A stretch of 64,000 nt of DNA, taken from assembly GCF_900094795.1 (NCBI RefSeq), contig NZ_FMBC01000003.1:62001-126000 (forward strand), read 5' to 3'. A program made the position numbers and the translations under genes. The DNA is from Kosakonia oryziphila (GTDB taxonomy: Bacteria > Pseudomonadota > Gammaproteobacteria > Enterobacterales > Enterobacteriaceae). Below are positions 42,877-53,155 of this stretch, one piece after another; within the stretch, counting starts at the first letter, position 1, and every line of letters begins with the position of its first letter. The notes beneath the pieces are model-generated. The model saw only the letters and a list, made by a program, of their open reading frames with translations. It did not search any database and was not told the DNA's origin.

Positions 42877-43695
42877 TCACAGCAGCGCTTTGTAGATAAA
42901 GCTGGCAATGCTGTCGACAGTATTATCGCCAATCACCACATCGGCGTGCGCTTTGACTGCATCGTCGGCATTCCCCATCGCCACGCCCAGACCAGCCGCT
43001 TCCAGCATACTGATATCATTATAATTATCACCAAACGCCACCACGTTCTGCATCGACATGCCTTGTGAGGCCACCCATTCGGCCAGGCGTTTGCCTTTGC
43101 TGTTTCCGGCGCGGGCGATATCAACCTGATCATGCCACGACCATTCACATTCCAGCCCCAGTGTCTGTTCGATATGGTGGACAAAATTCTTCAGCTTTTG
43201 CGTATCTTCATCGGTGAGCGCGAATTTCCAGATGGCTTCCACTTCCTGCGCTGCGGTGTTCAACGACGCCACTTGTTCGAATACCGGACGTTGTTCCGGC
43301 GGCAGCGATTGCGCCCAGTTGTTGGTGCGCAGCACATGGCCGGTGGGTTTCTCGTACAGCATGGCGTTATCAACATACATCAGACCATGAATGTCATGCT
43401 CGTTAAGCTGAGTAATCAGTTGTTGCGCTTTTGGCACCGGCAGTGGATCAGCAGAGAGCACTTTTTTTGCATGATAATCATACAAATAAGTGCCATTACA
43501 GCAAATTGCAGGTGTATCCAGCGCCAGTGCCTGATAAAAAGGGTGGATGGCGACATGATGCCGACCGGTGACGATGATGAGTTGATGTCCTGCCGCTTTT
43601 GCGCGGGCCAACGCTTCAATGGATGAGGGCAGAAGCGTTTTTTTCGGTGTCAGTAGCGTACCGTCTAAATCCAGAGCAATAACTCGCGAAGTCAT
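42877..43695 (-). CDS. ybhA: HAD-family pyridoxal phosphate phosphatase YbhA
   Basis: A 272-residue Cof-type (IIB) HAD phosphatase. Motif I is LDLDGTLL at about 8-15 with nucleophile Asp9, motif II is IIVTGRH, motif III has Lys in GNSKGKRLAEW, and motif IV is FGDNYNDISML. In E. coli it dephosphorylates pyridoxal phosphate and sugar phosphates. ATG 43695 gives the family N-terminus; the open frame upstream is rejected. Confidence 0.94.
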   Translation of the reverse strand: MTSRVIALDLDGTLLTPKKTLLPSSIEALARAKAAGHQLIIVTGRHHVAIHPFYQALALDTPAICCNGTYLYDYHAKKVLSADPLPVPKAQQLITQLNEHDIHGLMYVDNAMLYEKPTGHVLRTNNWAQSLPPEQRPVFEQVASLNTAAQEVEAIWKFALTDEDTQKLKNFVHHIEQTLGLECEWSWHDQVDIARAGNSKGKRLAEWVASQGMSMQNVVAFGDNYNDISMLEAAGLGVAMGNADDAVKAHADVVIGDNTVDSIASFIYKALL

Positions 43696-43850
43696 AACGT
43701 ATTCCGTGGTCGATGTTGAAATTTTTGCGTCCGGGCATGGTACACCGCGTCGTCGGATGCGCAAAATCTGGCACAGAAAATCAGCATCAATCTACAAAAA
43801 AGCTATTCTGGTTACTTAACGCAAATAAGAATTAGAGGAAAGGAGTGTTC

Positions 43851-44846
43851 ATGAAACAAACCGTTTATACCGCCAGTCCGGAAAGCCAGCAGATCCATGT
43901 CTGGCGTTTGAATTCTGAGGGCACCCTGACGCTGGTTCAAGTCGTTGATGTGCCGGGTCAGGTTCAGCCGATGGTGGTCAGCCCGGATAAACGTTACCTC
44001 TACGTGGGCGTTCGCCCTGAATTTCGCGTTATCGCTTACCGTATCGCTCCTGACGACGGTGCGCTGACGTTTGAGGCGGAAGCGCCGTTGCCGGGTAGCC
44101 CGACGCATATTTCCACCGATCGCAGCGGCCGCTTCCTGTTCAGCGCCTCTTACAATGCGGGCAGCGTCAGCGTGACGCGCCTGGAAGACGGTATTCCGAC
44201 CCAGAACGTCGATGTCGTGGAAGGGCTGGATGGATGCCACTCGGCGAACATCTCCCCGGACAATCGTACGCTGTGGGTTCCGGCGCTGAAGCAGGATCGT
44301 ATCTGCCTGTTCACGCTGGCGGATGATGGCAATCTGACGGCGCAAAACCCGGCGGAAGTGACCACCGTGGAAGGCGCAGGCCCGCGTCATATGGTATTCC
44401 ATCCGAACGCGCGTTTCGGCTATTGCGTGAATGAACTGAACAGCTCCGTTGATGTCTGGCAGTTGAGCGATGCGCACGGCAAAATCGAGTGTGTACAGAC
44501 GCTGGATATTATGCCGTCAGATTTTACCGATACCCGCTGGGCAGCAGATATCCATATCACGCCGGATGGTCGTCATCTCTATACCTGCGATCGTACCGCC
44601 AGTCTGTTGACGATCTTCAGTGTCTCGGAAGATGGCAGCGTGCTGTCGCTGGAAGGGTTCCAGCCGACGGAAACACAGCCGCGCGGTTTCAACATCGATA
44701 AGAGCGGTAAGTATCTGATCGCGGCCGGGCAGAAATCGCACCATATCGCGCTGTATAAAATCTCCGGCGAGCAGGGGCTGCTGACCGAGAAAGCACGCTA
44801 TGCGGTAGGCCAGGGGCCAATGTGGGTGGTGGTTAACGCCTTCTGA
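43851..44846 (+). CDS. pgl: 6-phosphogluconolactonase
   Basis: A 331-residue seven-bladed propeller enzyme, formerly ybhE, that hydrolyses 6-phosphogluconolactone in the pentose phosphate pathway. Repeats of the type [36 protein letters not shown] and [12 protein letters not shown] mark the blades. The family motif [12 protein letters not shown] is present. The start is ATG 43851, six bases after AGGAG. Confidence 0.95.
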   Translation: MKQTVYTASPESQQIHVWRLNSEGTLTLVQVVDVPGQVQPMVVSPDKRYLYVGVRPEFRVIAYRIAPDDGALTFEAEAPLPGSPTHISTDRSGRFLFSASYNAGSVSVTRLEDGIPTQNVDVVEGLDGCHSANISPDNRTLWVPALKQDRICLFTLADDGNLTAQNPAEVTTVEGAGPRHMVFHPNARFGYCVNELNSSVDVWQLSDAHGKIECVQTLDIMPSDFTDTRWAADIHITPDGRHLYTCDRTASLLTIFSVSEDGSVLSLEGFQPTETQPRGFNIDKSGKYLIAAGQKSHHIALYKISGEQGLLTEKARYAVGQGPMWVVVNAF

Positions 44847-44865
44847 TACTGAACATCAGCCATAA

Positions 44866-44891
44866 AAAAACCTCGCCGCCGCGAGGTTTTT
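44866..44891. terminator. Terminator between pgl and ybhC
   Basis: AAAAACCTCGC/GCGAGGTTTTT with a four-base loop. It is symmetrical, so it serves convergent pgl and ybhC. Confidence 0.88.
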
Positions 44892-44904
44892 TAGTACCAC
44901 AGAA

Positions 44905-46182
44905 TTATTTTTTCGGCTCAGCGACGACCTGGCTGCCCACGCCGCGGTTGTTAAACTCCCACATGCGGTTGAACTGCGGGTTGTTCAGCTCGCGCTGTAC
45001 ATTGCCTTTATCATCCACAGTGCCAACATTGCCTGCGTACGCACGGCCAGAAACAGCGGCATCTGCCCACGGTTTAGCGACATTAAAGCCTTCATTAATC
45101 ACGCTGTCGCGGATAACGACCTGGCCGTTGGTATTGCCATCAACGTCCAGGGAACGGCCGAGCTGCGCCACGCCGTTGCCGGTAAAGCGGCTGTTTACGG
45201 CGAGGAAGCCGTAGTACAGGTTAGAGAGCGTCGCCGGGGCGAATACGTAGCCTTCTTTCTGCGTGCGGGAGTTCACTACGCGGAAATCAGTGTTATCAAA
45301 CACCACAGCGCCACGACCAGAGACGATATCAACATCCCCTTCGAGGTAGCTGTTGGTCACCAGCGTACGGGTCTGGCGATCACTACGCAGGGTGTTGTCC
45401 ACGTTGCTGTTGGTAACAAAGAAGGTGTTCTGGCGACCCAGAATGTTGACGTTGTTGATCTGTACCTTATCGCCATCACTGCGCAGCGCTACCGCCTGGT
45501 GGTTGCCCGCATCAACACTGTCGCCCAGCGTGTTCTGAATAGTCAGGTTCTGCAATTGCAGTCCATTGTTCTGTGACCAGAAAACCGCAGAACACATCAC
45601 ACCGACCGTAGCGGTGCGTTTGCGCTGGCAGTTATCGAACATGTACCACGCCGGTTTACCCGGCATATATTTGCCTGATGGATTGACCAGACGGCGCCAG
45701 GTGTTCGGATCGGTTTCAGAATCAATCGCCAGCCCGATTTTTACGTCCAGCGCTTTCTCGCCGGTACCGTAAATAGTCACGCTGCCGGAGGCGGCTGGCA
45801 CATACACCGTACCTTCATACTCGCCCGGCATCACTGCGATATATTGACGATCGCTGGCATGCTTGTTGATTGCCGCGTCTACCGCAGCCTGAATGGTGGT
45901 ATGCGTTACGCCTGGAGTACCTGCCGGGCCAACCACGAAGTCTGCTTTTTGCGGCAGACGGATCGAAACCGGTTTCCATACCGCGCCGTCCGGCGTCATC
46001 GAGGTAAAGTAGCGATCCGCCACGAAGTTCTTCGCTTCGCCCTCGCTGAGGACTGGACGTGACGTCGTGCCCGGTGCCTTCTGTTCAGAGGGACGTTCAG
46101 CCGGCGGGGTTGAGCTACAGGCGGTCAGTGTCACGCCAAAAGCGAGCGCCAGCGCCAGACGGGAAACCGATGATGTGTTCAA
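44905..46182 (-). CDS. ybhC: Pectinesterase-like outer membrane lipoprotein YbhC
   Basis: A 425-residue carbohydrate esterase family 8-like lipoprotein. The signal peptide has the lipobox VTLTAC, so Cys is about residue 20, and a Pro/Ser/Thr-rich linker follows. The right-handed beta-helix has family blocks IAVMPGEYEGTVYVPAA, SAVFWSQNNGLQLQNLTI, VALRSDGDKVQINNVNILGRQNT and GDVDIVSGRGAVVFD, including the two catalytic Asp positions of pectin methylesterases. The E. coli protein is an acyl-CoA thioesterase-like or esterase protein with no proven pectin activity. No ATG fits. The start is taken as TTG 46182, six bases from GGAG. Confidence 0.88.
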   Translation of the reverse strand: MNTSSVSRLALALAFGVTLTACSSTPPAERPSEQKAPGTTSRPVLSEGEAKNFVADRYFTSMTPDGAVWKPVSIRLPQKADFVVGPAGTPGVTHTTIQAAVDAAINKHASDRQYIAVMPGEYEGTVYVPAASGSVTIYGTGEKALDVKIGLAIDSETDPNTWRRLVNPSGKYMPGKPAWYMFDNCQRKRTATVGVMCSAVFWSQNNGLQLQNLTIQNTLGDSVDAGNHQAVALRSDGDKVQINNVNILGRQNTFFVTNSNVDNTLRSDRQTRTLVTNSYLEGDVDIVSGRGAVVFDNTDFRVVNSRTQKEGYVFAPATLSNLYYGFLAVNSRFTGNGVAQLGRSLDVDGNTNGQVVIRDSVINEGFNVAKPWADAAVSGRAYAGNVGTVDDKGNVQRELNNPQFNRMWEFNNRGVGSQVVAEPKK

Positions 46183-46359
46183 AGCGTGCTCCAGACTATG
46201 CAAAATTGAAAGGGTTACGTCAAAGCCTGCATTTTTATACTAAGTTGAGCGAAACGGGAAGCCAAAATCGAAAAAAGTCACCGGTAAATGAGTGAAATTG
46301 ACCGCGATTTTACAGATGGGGGAATTCCCGCCGCACAAAGGCGTCGGCGGGAAGGGCAA
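46183..46359. other. ybhC upstream region
   Basis: About 175 bases without a gene. A strong inverted repeat CCCGCCG/CGGCGGG at 46327-46352 could end transcription of the decayed gene that reads toward it on the minus strand. The A+T-rich 46215-46290 part may hold the ybhC promoter. Confidence 0.4.
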
Positions 46360-46609
46360 TTAAGGATGCAGGATGAGACCTTTGATCACTTTATCGATGG
46401 TTTTTTTCGGTCTGCGCAGGGCAATACCGACCAGATTCATTGCCCCCGCATCTTCTTGCTAAAACACGGCGCGGTTAGTGCCATCATTGCCGGTAGAGAA
46501 CATCGCTTCCACATATGTGGCACAACCGTGACTTTTCGCTCCAGCCCTTTGCGGTGGGTACGCTGCAAATCAGCCAGCGTACCGGCGAAAATCCACCCAG
46601 TCGCCGGGC
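46360..46609 (-). pseudogene. Decayed gene fragment of unknown family
   Basis: The minus strand has an 80-codon stretch that reads like protein but is broken by two in-frame stops. It runs from ...GDWVDFRRYAG, stop, FAAYPPQRAGAKSHGCATYVEAMFSTGNDGTNRAVF, stop, to QEDAGAMNLVGIALRRPKKTIDKVIKGLILHP and a natural stop at 46360. No start codon or full-length homologue is evident. Nothing corresponding is known to me between ybhC and ybhB in K-12. I do not recognise the family. It could be the C-terminal remnant of a gene deleted from this locus. Confidence 0.45.
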
Positions 46610-46632
46610 GCACTACGTTGCGCGCACATTAA

Positions 46633-47109
46633 TTAGCTGAACATCGCAGTAATGCTGGCGCTGGCCAGTTTATGAAAATGGACGTTAAAACCGACCATCG
46701 CACCGCTGGCGTTTTCATCCACCTCCAGATGCTCCACATCGAGCGCGTAAACAGTAAAGATGTAGCGATGGGTTTCACCTTTCGGCGGCGCAGCGCCACC
46801 GTAACCGGCTTTGCCGAAATCGGTGCGCGTCTGAATCGCCCCTTCCGGCAGTTCAGCGACGCCAGAACCGGCGCCCTGCGGCAGAACGCGCGTATCGGCA
46901 GGCAGGTTGGCGATAATCCAGTGCCACCAGCCAGAGCCGGTCGGCGCATCAGGGTCATAGCAGGTGACGACAAAACTTTTGGTTCCGGCAGGGACATCGT
47001 CCCATGCCAGATGCGGGGAAAGGTTATCGCCATCGTAACCCATGCCGTTAAACACATGGCGATTCGGCAGTTTTTCGCCGTCGCGTAAATCATGACTGAT
47101 AAGCTTCAT
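46633..47109 (-). CDS. ybhB: PEBP/Raf-kinase-inhibitor-like protein YbhB
   Basis: A 158-residue cytoplasmic protein of the phosphatidylethanolamine-binding (YbhB/YbcL) family. The ligand-pocket motifs are YDPDAPTGSGWWHW (about 47-60) and the GETHRYIFTVYALD segment (about 112-125). The physiological ligand is unknown. ATG 47109 behind AGGAG gives the family start MKLISHDLRDGE. Confidence 0.94.
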   Translation of the reverse strand: MKLISHDLRDGEKLPNRHVFNGMGYDGDNLSPHLAWDDVPAGTKSFVVTCYDPDAPTGSGWWHWIIANLPADTRVLPQGAGSGVAELPEGAIQTRTDFGKAGYGGAAPPKGETHRYIFTVYALDVEHLEVDENASGAMVGFNVHFHKLASASITAMFS

Positions 47110-47144
47110 TGCGGGCTCCTGGTTTTGTTCAGACTGAGTGTAGC

Positions 47145-48431
47145 CTAAGCGAACAGATCGCTGCGTGCAACGGCGCGATTCACCGCGCGGGTCAGTCGTG
47201 ACAACTGCTCTGGCGTAATGATGTATGGCGGCATCAGGTAGATGAGCTTGCCAAATGGCCGGATCCACACGCCTTGTTCAACAAAGAAACGCTGTAGTGC
47301 CGCCATATTTACTGGCGAGCGGGTTTCTACCACTCCTATTGCACCGAGCACGCGGACATCTGCCACCGTGGCAGATCGCGCCGCAGGTGCCAGTTCCTCT
47401 TTGAGCTGGGTTTCAATGGCCGCAACCTGCTCACGCCATGCGCCGCTTTCGAGAAGCGTCAGGCTGGCGGTTGCTGCCGCGCAGGCCAGCGGATTGCCCA
47501 TAAATGTCGGGCCATGCATAAAACAGCCTGCTTCGCCGTTACTGATGGTTTCAGCGACCTGTCGCGTGGTCAGCGTGGCGGAGAGTGTCATCGTGCCGCC
47601 GGTCAGCGCTTTGCCGAGGCACAGAATGTCCGGTGTGATATCCGCATGTTCGCAGGCAAACAGTTTACCGGTACGGCCAAAGCCAGTGGCAATTTCGTCA
47701 GCAATCAGCAAAATGCCTTCGCGATCGCACATTTTACGTATGCGTTTTAGCCACTCCGGGTGATACATGCGCATACCGCCCGCGCCCTGCACGATGGGTT
47801 CCAGGATCACTGCCGCGATCTCATGGCGATGTGCTGCCATCAGCCGGGCAAACGCTACCATATCAAGCTCGCTCCATTCACCATCGAAGCGGCTTTGCGG
47901 CGCAGGCGCGAACAGGTTCTCCGGCAGATAGCCTTTCCACAAGCTGTGCATGGAGTTGTCCGGATCGCAGACCGACATTGCGCCAAAAGTATCGCCGTGG
48001 TAGCCGTTGCGGAAGGTGAGAAAACGCTGCCGCGCTTCGCCTTTTGCCTGCCAGTATTGCAACGCCATCTTCATCGCCACTTCCACGGCCACCGAACCGG
48101 AATCTGCCAGGAATACACACTCCAGCGCCCCGGGTGTCATCGCAACCAGCTTGCGACAGAGATCGATCGCCGGTTGATGCGTTATGCCGCCGAACATCAC
48201 ATGAGAAACTGTATCAATCTGCGCTTTCATCGCTGCGTTCAACGCCGGATGACCATAGCCATGAATTGCCGCCCACCAGGAAGACATACCATCCACCAGC
48301 CGCTCGCCGCTGTTGAGGTAAAGCTCGCAGCCCTGGGCAGATTGCAGCGGATAAACCGGCAGGGGAGAGGTCATTGACGTGTACGGGTGCCAGATATGGC
48401 GCTGGTCAAAAGCGAAATCGTCTGCGGTCAT
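47145..48431 (-). CDS. bioA: Adenosylmethionine-8-amino-7-oxononanoate aminotransferase
   Basis: A 428-residue class III PLP aminotransferase that makes 7,8-diaminopelargonate using S-adenosylmethionine as amino donor. [15 protein letters not shown] and the PLP lysine in [12 protein letters not shown] (about Lys274) are visible, as are [12 protein letters not shown] and the [14 protein letters not shown] block. It is transcribed away from bioBFCD, from the shared BirA-controlled promoter region. Confidence 0.96.
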   Translation of the reverse strand: MTADDFAFDQRHIWHPYTSMTSPLPVYPLQSAQGCELYLNSGERLVDGMSSWWAAIHGYGHPALNAAMKAQIDTVSHVMFGGITHQPAIDLCRKLVAMTPGALECVFLADSGSVAVEVAMKMALQYWQAKGEARQRFLTFRNGYHGDTFGAMSVCDPDNSMHSLWKGYLPENLFAPAPQSRFDGEWSELDMVAFARLMAAHRHEIAAVILEPIVQGAGGMRMYHPEWLKRIRKMCDREGILLIADEIATGFGRTGKLFACEHADITPDILCLGKALTGGTMTLSATLTTRQVAETISNGEAGCFMHGPTFMGNPLACAAATASLTLLESGAWREQVAAIETQLKEELAPAARSATVADVRVLGAIGVVETRSPVNMAALQRFFVEQGVWIRPFGKLIYLMPPYIITPEQLSRLTRAVNRAVARSDLFA

Positions 48432-48438
48432 AATCGAC

Positions 48439-48472
48439 TTGTAAACCAAATTAAAAAGTTTTAGGTTTACGA
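48439..48472. promoter_or_regulatory. BirA (bio) operator
   Basis: TTGTAAACC (48439-48447) and GGTTTACGA (48464-48472) form a near-perfect inverted repeat with a 16-base centre. They match the 40-base bio operator of E. coli except for one arm base. BirA with biotinyl-AMP represses both divergent promoters here. Confidence 0.88.
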
Positions 48473-48517
48473 GTTTACACCGAATCAAAAATTAACAACA
48501 CCCTTTGGAGACGCCCG

Positions 48518-49558
48518 ATGGCTCACCACGCACGCTGGACAATGTCGCAAGTTAACGCTCTGTTTGAAAAACCACTTCTTGAACTGCTGTTCGAGGCGCA
48601 GCAGGTTCACCGTCAACACTTTGATCCACGCCAGGTTCAGGTCAGTACGCTGCTGTCGATCAAGACCGGTGCCTGCCCGGAGGATTGTAAATATTGCCCG
48701 CAGAGCGCGCGCTATAAAACCGGGCTGGAATCCGAACGGCTGATGGAAGTGGAGCAGGTGCTGGAATCCGCGCGCCAGGCGAAGCTCGCTGGATCAACGC
48801 GTTTTTGTATGGGCGCAGCCTGGAAAAACCCGCACGATCGCGACATGCCGTACCTTGAAAAAATGGTTGAAGGGGTCAAAGAGATGGGGATGGAAGCCTG
48901 CATGACACTTGGCACGCTGAATGAAAACCAGGCGCAGCGCCTTGCCAGCGCCGGGCTGGATTACTACAACCACAACCTCGACACCTCACCGGAGTTTTAC
49001 GGCAATATCATCACCACCCGCACCTACCAGGAGCGTCTCGACACGCTGGATAAAGTGCGCGAAGCCGGGATCAAAGTCTGTTCGGGCGGCATCGTCGGGC
49101 TAGGGGAAACGGTGAAAGATCGCGCTGGTCTGCTGCTGCAACTGGCGAACCTGCCCACACCGCCGGAGAGCGTGCCGATTAACATGTTGGTAAAGGTCAA
49201 AGGTACGCCGCTGGCCGATAACGATGATGTCGATGCTTTTGATTTTATCCGCACCATCGCTATTGCCCGCATCATGATGCCCACTTCCCATGTGCGTCTT
49301 TCTGCCGGTCGCGAACAGATGAACGAACAGACCCAGGCGATGTGTTTTATGGCCGGGGCGAATTCCATTTTCTACGGTTGCAAACTACTGACTACGCCAA
49401 ACCCGGAAGAGGATAAAGATCTGCAACTGTTCCGTAAGCTTGGGCTGAACCCGCAGCAGACGGAAGTGCTGAAGGGTGATAACGAACAGCAACAGCAGAT
49501 TGAGCAGCAACTGTTGCACGCCGATACGGAGCAATTCTACAACGCGGCAGCGCTATGA
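48518..49558 (+). CDS. bioB: Biotin synthase
   Basis: A 346-residue radical SAM enzyme that inserts sulfur into dethiobiotin. Cys53, Cys57 and Cys60 in [10 protein letters not shown] bind the radical SAM [4Fe-4S] cluster. The [2Fe-2S] ligands lie in [18 protein letters not shown] and KVCSGGIVG, with Arg near VRLSAGR. It starts the bioBFCD operon and overlaps bioF by four bases. Confidence 0.97.
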   Translation: MAHHARWTMSQVNALFEKPLLELLFEAQQVHRQHFDPRQVQVSTLLSIKTGACPEDCKYCPQSARYKTGLESERLMEVEQVLESARQAKLAGSTRFCMGAAWKNPHDRDMPYLEKMVEGVKEMGMEACMTLGTLNENQAQRLASAGLDYYNHNLDTSPEFYGNIITTRTYQERLDTLDKVREAGIKVCSGGIVGLGETVKDRAGLLLQLANLPTPPESVPINMLVKVKGTPLADNDDVDAFDFIRTIAIARIMMPTSHVRLSAGREQMNEQTQAMCFMAGANSIFYGCKLLTTPNPEEDKDLQLFRKLGLNPQQTEVLKGDNEQQQQIEQQLLHADTEQFYNAAAL

Positions 49559-50709
49559 GTTGGCAACAGCGTATTGATTTGCGGCTTCGCGAACGCCGCG
49601 CGGCAGATGCTCTGCGCTCGCGCCAACCTGTGGTACAGGGCGCAGGACGCTGGCTGACGGTCGGGGAGCGGCGTTTTTGCAACTTCTCCAGTAATGATTA
49701 CCTCGGTTTAAGCCAGCATCCGGCAGTGGTACGCGCCTGGCAACAGGGTGCGGAATGCTACGGCGTGGGCAGTGGAGGTTCCGGGCACGTCAGCGGCTAC
49801 ACCGTGGCACATCAGGCGCTGGAAAACGAGCTGGCCGAATGGCTGGGATACCCGCGCGCGCTACTGTTTATCTCTGGCTTTTCCGCCAATCAGGCGGCGA
49901 TCGCCGCGCTGACCGATAAAGAGGATCGGGTTGTCGCCGACAAGCTGAGCCACGCTTCGTTGCTGGAAGCCGCCAGCAACAGTCCGGCGCAGTTGCGGCG
50001 TTTTGCGCACAATGATGTGGTGCAGATGCGAACGTTACTGGCAAAACCCATTGACGGCCAGCAATTGGTGGTCACCGAAGGTATTTTCAGTATGGATGGC
50101 GACAGCGCGCCGCTAGGTGATATCGCTCAGGCAGCGCGTGAGGCGAAGGCGTGGCTGATGGTTGACGACGCGCACGGCATTGGCGTAGTTGGCGAGCAGG
50201 GGCGTGGCAGTTGCCATCTGCATGGCATCAAACCCGAGATATTGATTGTTACCTTTGGCAAAGGTTTTGGCGTCAGCGGTGCGGCGGTACTGTGCAGCGA
50301 AACGGTTGCCGACTATCTGTTGCAATTTGCCCGCCATCTGATTTACAGCACCGCAATGCCACCGGCACAGGCAATGGCGCTTAGCGCGGCATTAGGGGTG
50401 ATCCGTAGTAATGAAGGTGAGCAACGCCGGGCAACGCTGGCGGCACTGATTGCGCGTTTTCGCCACGGTGCGGCGCAACTACCGATGACGCTGGCAGATT
50501 CAGAGAGCGCCATTCAGCCACTGATTGTCGGTGATAACACGCGCGCCCTGCATCTGGCGGAGCGTCTGCGACAGCAAGGTTGCTGGGTAACCGCGATTCG
50601 TCCGCCGACCGTCCCGCCAGGTACCGCGCGCCTGCGCCTGACGCTGACGGCGGCTCATCAGGCGGAAGATATTGATCGTCTGCTGGAGGCGTTATATGGC
50701 GGTGAATAA
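49555..50709 (+). CDS. bioF: 8-amino-7-oxononanoate synthase
   Basis: A 384-residue alpha-oxoamine synthase (PLP, fold type I) that joins pimeloyl-ACP and alanine. [14 protein letters not shown] and [12 protein letters not shown] are family blocks. The PLP lysine is in [15 protein letters not shown] (about Lys236), and [15 protein letters not shown] carries the cofactor Asp. It overlaps bioB at the start and bioC by 14 bases at the end. Confidence 0.97.
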   Translation: MSWQQRIDLRLRERRAADALRSRQPVVQGAGRWLTVGERRFCNFSSNDYLGLSQHPAVVRAWQQGAECYGVGSGGSGHVSGYTVAHQALENELAEWLGYPRALLFISGFSANQAAIAALTDKEDRVVADKLSHASLLEAASNSPAQLRRFAHNDVVQMRTLLAKPIDGQQLVVTEGIFSMDGDSAPLGDIAQAAREAKAWLMVDDAHGIGVVGEQGRGSCHLHGIKPEILIVTFGKGFGVSGAAVLCSETVADYLLQFARHLIYSTAMPPAQAMALSAALGVIRSNEGEQRRATLAALIARFRHGAAQLPMTLADSESAIQPLIVGDNTRALHLAERLRQQGCWVTAIRPPTVPPGTARLRLTLTAAHQAEDIDRLLEALYGGE

Positions 50710-51445
50710 ACGCGCAGTGGCCGCTGCATTTGGTCGTGCGGCGCAAAGTTACGCCCACCACGATGCATTGCAGCGGCTGAGCGCTGATCTGCTGTTGAGG
50801 CAACTGGGCGACATCACCCCGTCGAACGTTCTTGATGCTGGCTGCGGCCCCGGTGCCATGAGTCGTTACTGGCACAGGCAGGGCAGTAACGTGACGGCGC
50901 TGGATCTCTCGGCCACCATGCTGGATGAAGCTCGCCGACAGCAGAGCGCCGATCACTATCTGCTGGGAGATATCGAAGCGCTGCCACTGCCGGATGTACA
51001 GTTCTCACTGGTGTGGAGCAATCTCGCCGTGCAGTGGTGTGATGATTTACGCCTGGCCATCAACGAACTCTGTCGCGTGACGCAACCCGGCGGCCTGGTG
51101 GCATTGACCACGCTAGTGGAAGCGTCGTTGCCGGAATTGAATCAGGCCTGGCGAGCGGTGGACGATCGGCCGCATGCTAATCATTTTTTATCCCTTTCGG
51201 CCATCGAACAGGCTTTAGCAGGCTGGTCGTTACGCAGCGGTGTCGAGAGCATCACCTTGCATTTTGATGACGCCGCCCGCGCGTTGCGGTCTCTGAAAGG
51301 CATTGGCGCGACACATTTACACGACGGCAGGCAGCAGGGACTGACGCGGGGAAAACTGCAACGTCTACAGCTCGCCTGGCCGCAGCAGCAGGGGAAATGT
51401 CCTCTGACATATCATCTTTTTTGGGGAGTTATCACGCGTGATTGA
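50696..51445 (+). CDS. bioC: Malonyl-ACP O-methyltransferase
   Basis: A 249-residue class I SAM methyltransferase that disguises malonyl-ACP as a methyl ester so fatty-acid enzymes can build the pimelate chain. The SAM motif [15 protein letters not shown] is at about 44-58, and [10 protein letters not shown] and [11 protein letters not shown] follow. ATG 50696 is chosen because it gives the family N-terminus [14 protein letters not shown]. It is more diverged from K-12 BioC than its neighbours are from theirs, which is usual for this protein. Confidence 0.94.
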   Translation: MAVNKRAVAAAFGRAAQSYAHHDALQRLSADLLLRQLGDITPSNVLDAGCGPGAMSRYWHRQGSNVTALDLSATMLDEARRQQSADHYLLGDIEALPLPDVQFSLVWSNLAVQWCDDLRLAINELCRVTQPGGLVALTTLVEASLPELNQAWRAVDDRPHANHFLSLSAIEQALAGWSLRSGVESITLHFDDAARALRSLKGIGATHLHDGRQQGLTRGKLQRLQLAWPQQQGKCPLTYHLFWGVITRD

Positions 51446-52160
51446 ACGCTACTTTGTCACCGGCACGGATACCGAAGTGGGGAAAACCATCGCCAGTTGC
51501 GCACTGCTACAGGCGGCCAATCTGCGCGGTTTACGCAGCGCAGGTTATAAACCGGTTGCATCCGGCAGTGAAATGACGGCGCAGGGGCTGCGAAATAGCG
51601 ACGCGCTGGCGTTGCAGCAGCACAGCAGTCTGCCGCTGGATTATAAGACCGTGAACCCTTACACCTTTGCGGAACCGACCTCGCCACATATTGTCAGCGC
51701 CTCTCTGGGCGAACCGATTGATGCCGCTGTGATGTCCGCCGGGTTACGCACGCTGGAAACGCAAGCTGAATGGCTGCTGGTGGAAGGGGCGGGCGGTTGG
51801 TTTACGCCGCTTTCAGAAACCTTCACCTATGCGGACTGGGTTATCCAGGAGCAGTTACCGGTGATTCTGGTAGTGGGCGTGAAATTGGGCTGTATCAACC
51901 ACGCCATGCTGACTGCGCAGGCGGTACGCCAGGCAGGATTAAGGCTGGTGGGCTGGATTGCTAACGATGTGGTGGCGCCAGGCGCGCGTCACCGGGAGTA
52001 TATGGCGACGCTGCGGCGCGTGATGCAGGCTCCACTGATTGGTGAAATCCCCTGGTTTGCCCACGCGCCCGAAAAAGAAAAAACAGGTCATTTTCTTGAT
52101 CTCAGCGTACTGACTCCCGTGTCATCCAGTGTGACAACATTTGATCATCCAGTTGTCTGA
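51438..52160 (+). CDS. bioD: ATP-dependent dethiobiotin synthetase
   Basis: A 240-residue P-loop ligase that closes the ureido ring. Walker A is GTDTEVGKT (about 8-16). The substrate motifs [19 protein letters not shown] and [12 protein letters not shown] are intact. The start is GTG 51438, and it overlaps bioC by eight bases. The C-terminus is about 15 residues longer than in K-12 (ending FDHPVV), and the last 59 bases overlap the 3' end of the ABC ATPase gene on the other strand. Confidence 0.95.
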   Translation: MIERYFVTGTDTEVGKTIASCALLQAANLRGLRSAGYKPVASGSEMTAQGLRNSDALALQQHSSLPLDYKTVNPYTFAEPTSPHIVSASLGEPIDAAVMSAGLRTLETQAEWLLVEGAGGWFTPLSETFTYADWVIQEQLPVILVVGVKLGCINHAMLTAQAVRQAGLRLVGWIANDVVAPGARHREYMATLRRVMQAPLIGEIPWFAHAPEKEKTGHFLDLSVLTPVSSSVTTFDHPVV

Positions 52161-52824
52161 CATCTCCCTGTGCGACGTTGCGCCCCCGGTGCAATAGACA
52201 AAAACGGTCAGCTACCCGGCGAATGAATGAGAGATGCTGCTCGGCTAATAAAATGGTCATGCCGAATTCCTGATTCAGTCGCACGATCAGGTTGCCCAGT
52301 TTATGGATAAACGCCTGGCCCAGCCCGCGCGTCGGCTCATCAAGCAAGAGCAACCGCGGGCGGGTGACCAGCGCTCGCGCCATCGCCAGTTGCTGCTGGT
52401 TATCCTCTGACAGTTCTGCTCCACGTACCGGGCGCATCGGATACAGCTCCGGGAACAGGTCGTAAATATCGCGTCCCATGACGCTTCCCGGCTCGCCGAC
52501 AGCACGCATGGCAATATGCAGATTCTCCTCCACGGTCAATTGTGAAAAGATGCGCCGGTCCTGTGGCACATAGCCAATTCCCATCGCGCTGCGGTGTTCC
52601 GCCTGAATATTCAGCAGATCGCACGGTGGTGCGCCGGCTTCCTGCCAAATCATGCTGCCGCTCTCAACGGGTAAATAACCGGAAATGCAATTTATGAGAG
52701 TCGTTTTCCCCATTCCTGGCATGCCGATGATCGAATTACATACGCCCGGGGTTAAATCAAGATCAACATTCCATAACGTATGCTGATTACCGTAGTACTG
52801 GTTTACTGCGCGTAAGCTCAACAT
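52102..52824 (-). CDS. Orphan UrtE/LivF-like ABC ATPase with altered signature motif
   Basis: A 240-residue ABC ATPase most like UrtE of urea importers: LRAVNQYYGNQHTLWNVDLDL at the start, Walker A GMPGMGKT (34-41), Q-loop YVPQDRRIF (85-93) and Walker B RLLLLDEPTRGLG (157-169). Position 195-197 reads EQH. The ABC signature, normally LSGGQQQ, reads LSEDNQQQ (138-145), so both glycines are lost. No permease or binding-protein gene is nearby. The start at ATG 52824 follows AAGGAGCG; the frame stays open further upstream but only through A+T-rich intergenic DNA. K-12 has no gene here. It may be a relic of an urt operon or a repurposed ATPase. Confidence 0.82.
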   Translation of the reverse strand: MLSLRAVNQYYGNQHTLWNVDLDLTPGVCNSIIGMPGMGKTTLINCISGYLPVESGSMIWQEAGAPPCDLLNIQAEHRSAMGIGYVPQDRRIFSQLTVEENLHIAMRAVGEPGSVMGRDIYDLFPELYPMRPVRGAELSEDNQQQLAMARALVTRPRLLLLDEPTRGLGQAFIHKLGNLIVRLNQEFGMTILLAEQHLSFIRRVADRFCLLHRGRNVAQGDVRQLDDQMLSHWMTRESVR

Positions 52825-53155
52825 TGTCCGCTCCTTCTTACGGCTCTGGTGACCATTTCGTATTGCAAAAGGCTTGCCAGAAGCAAAAAAAGGCTTTTTT
52901 TTCGGATGCCGCTGATAAAACTGCTGTTTAACACGCAGGAAAGAGAGAACGCAGGTAAATATCCTGCACTTTGCCAGTGCTACCAGTGTCGGGTTGTGGT
53001 GCAGCAAAGTGACAATTTGTGATTGGTATCTCATGAGAATGACGTCTTTGTTTAGCTGATAATAAGCAAAAAGAAATGATAAAAATTTTTTAATGAGTAG
53101 TGATTGGGTCTTGTTGGGAATTTGTCGGCTGGCGAGGTATACGGGCTGGCGGCAG

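Noticed and set aside
46288-46632. Plus-strand frame of 114 codons between ybhC and ybhB
   Set aside because: Composition is unlike a protein here, while the minus strand reads as a decayed gene in the same place.
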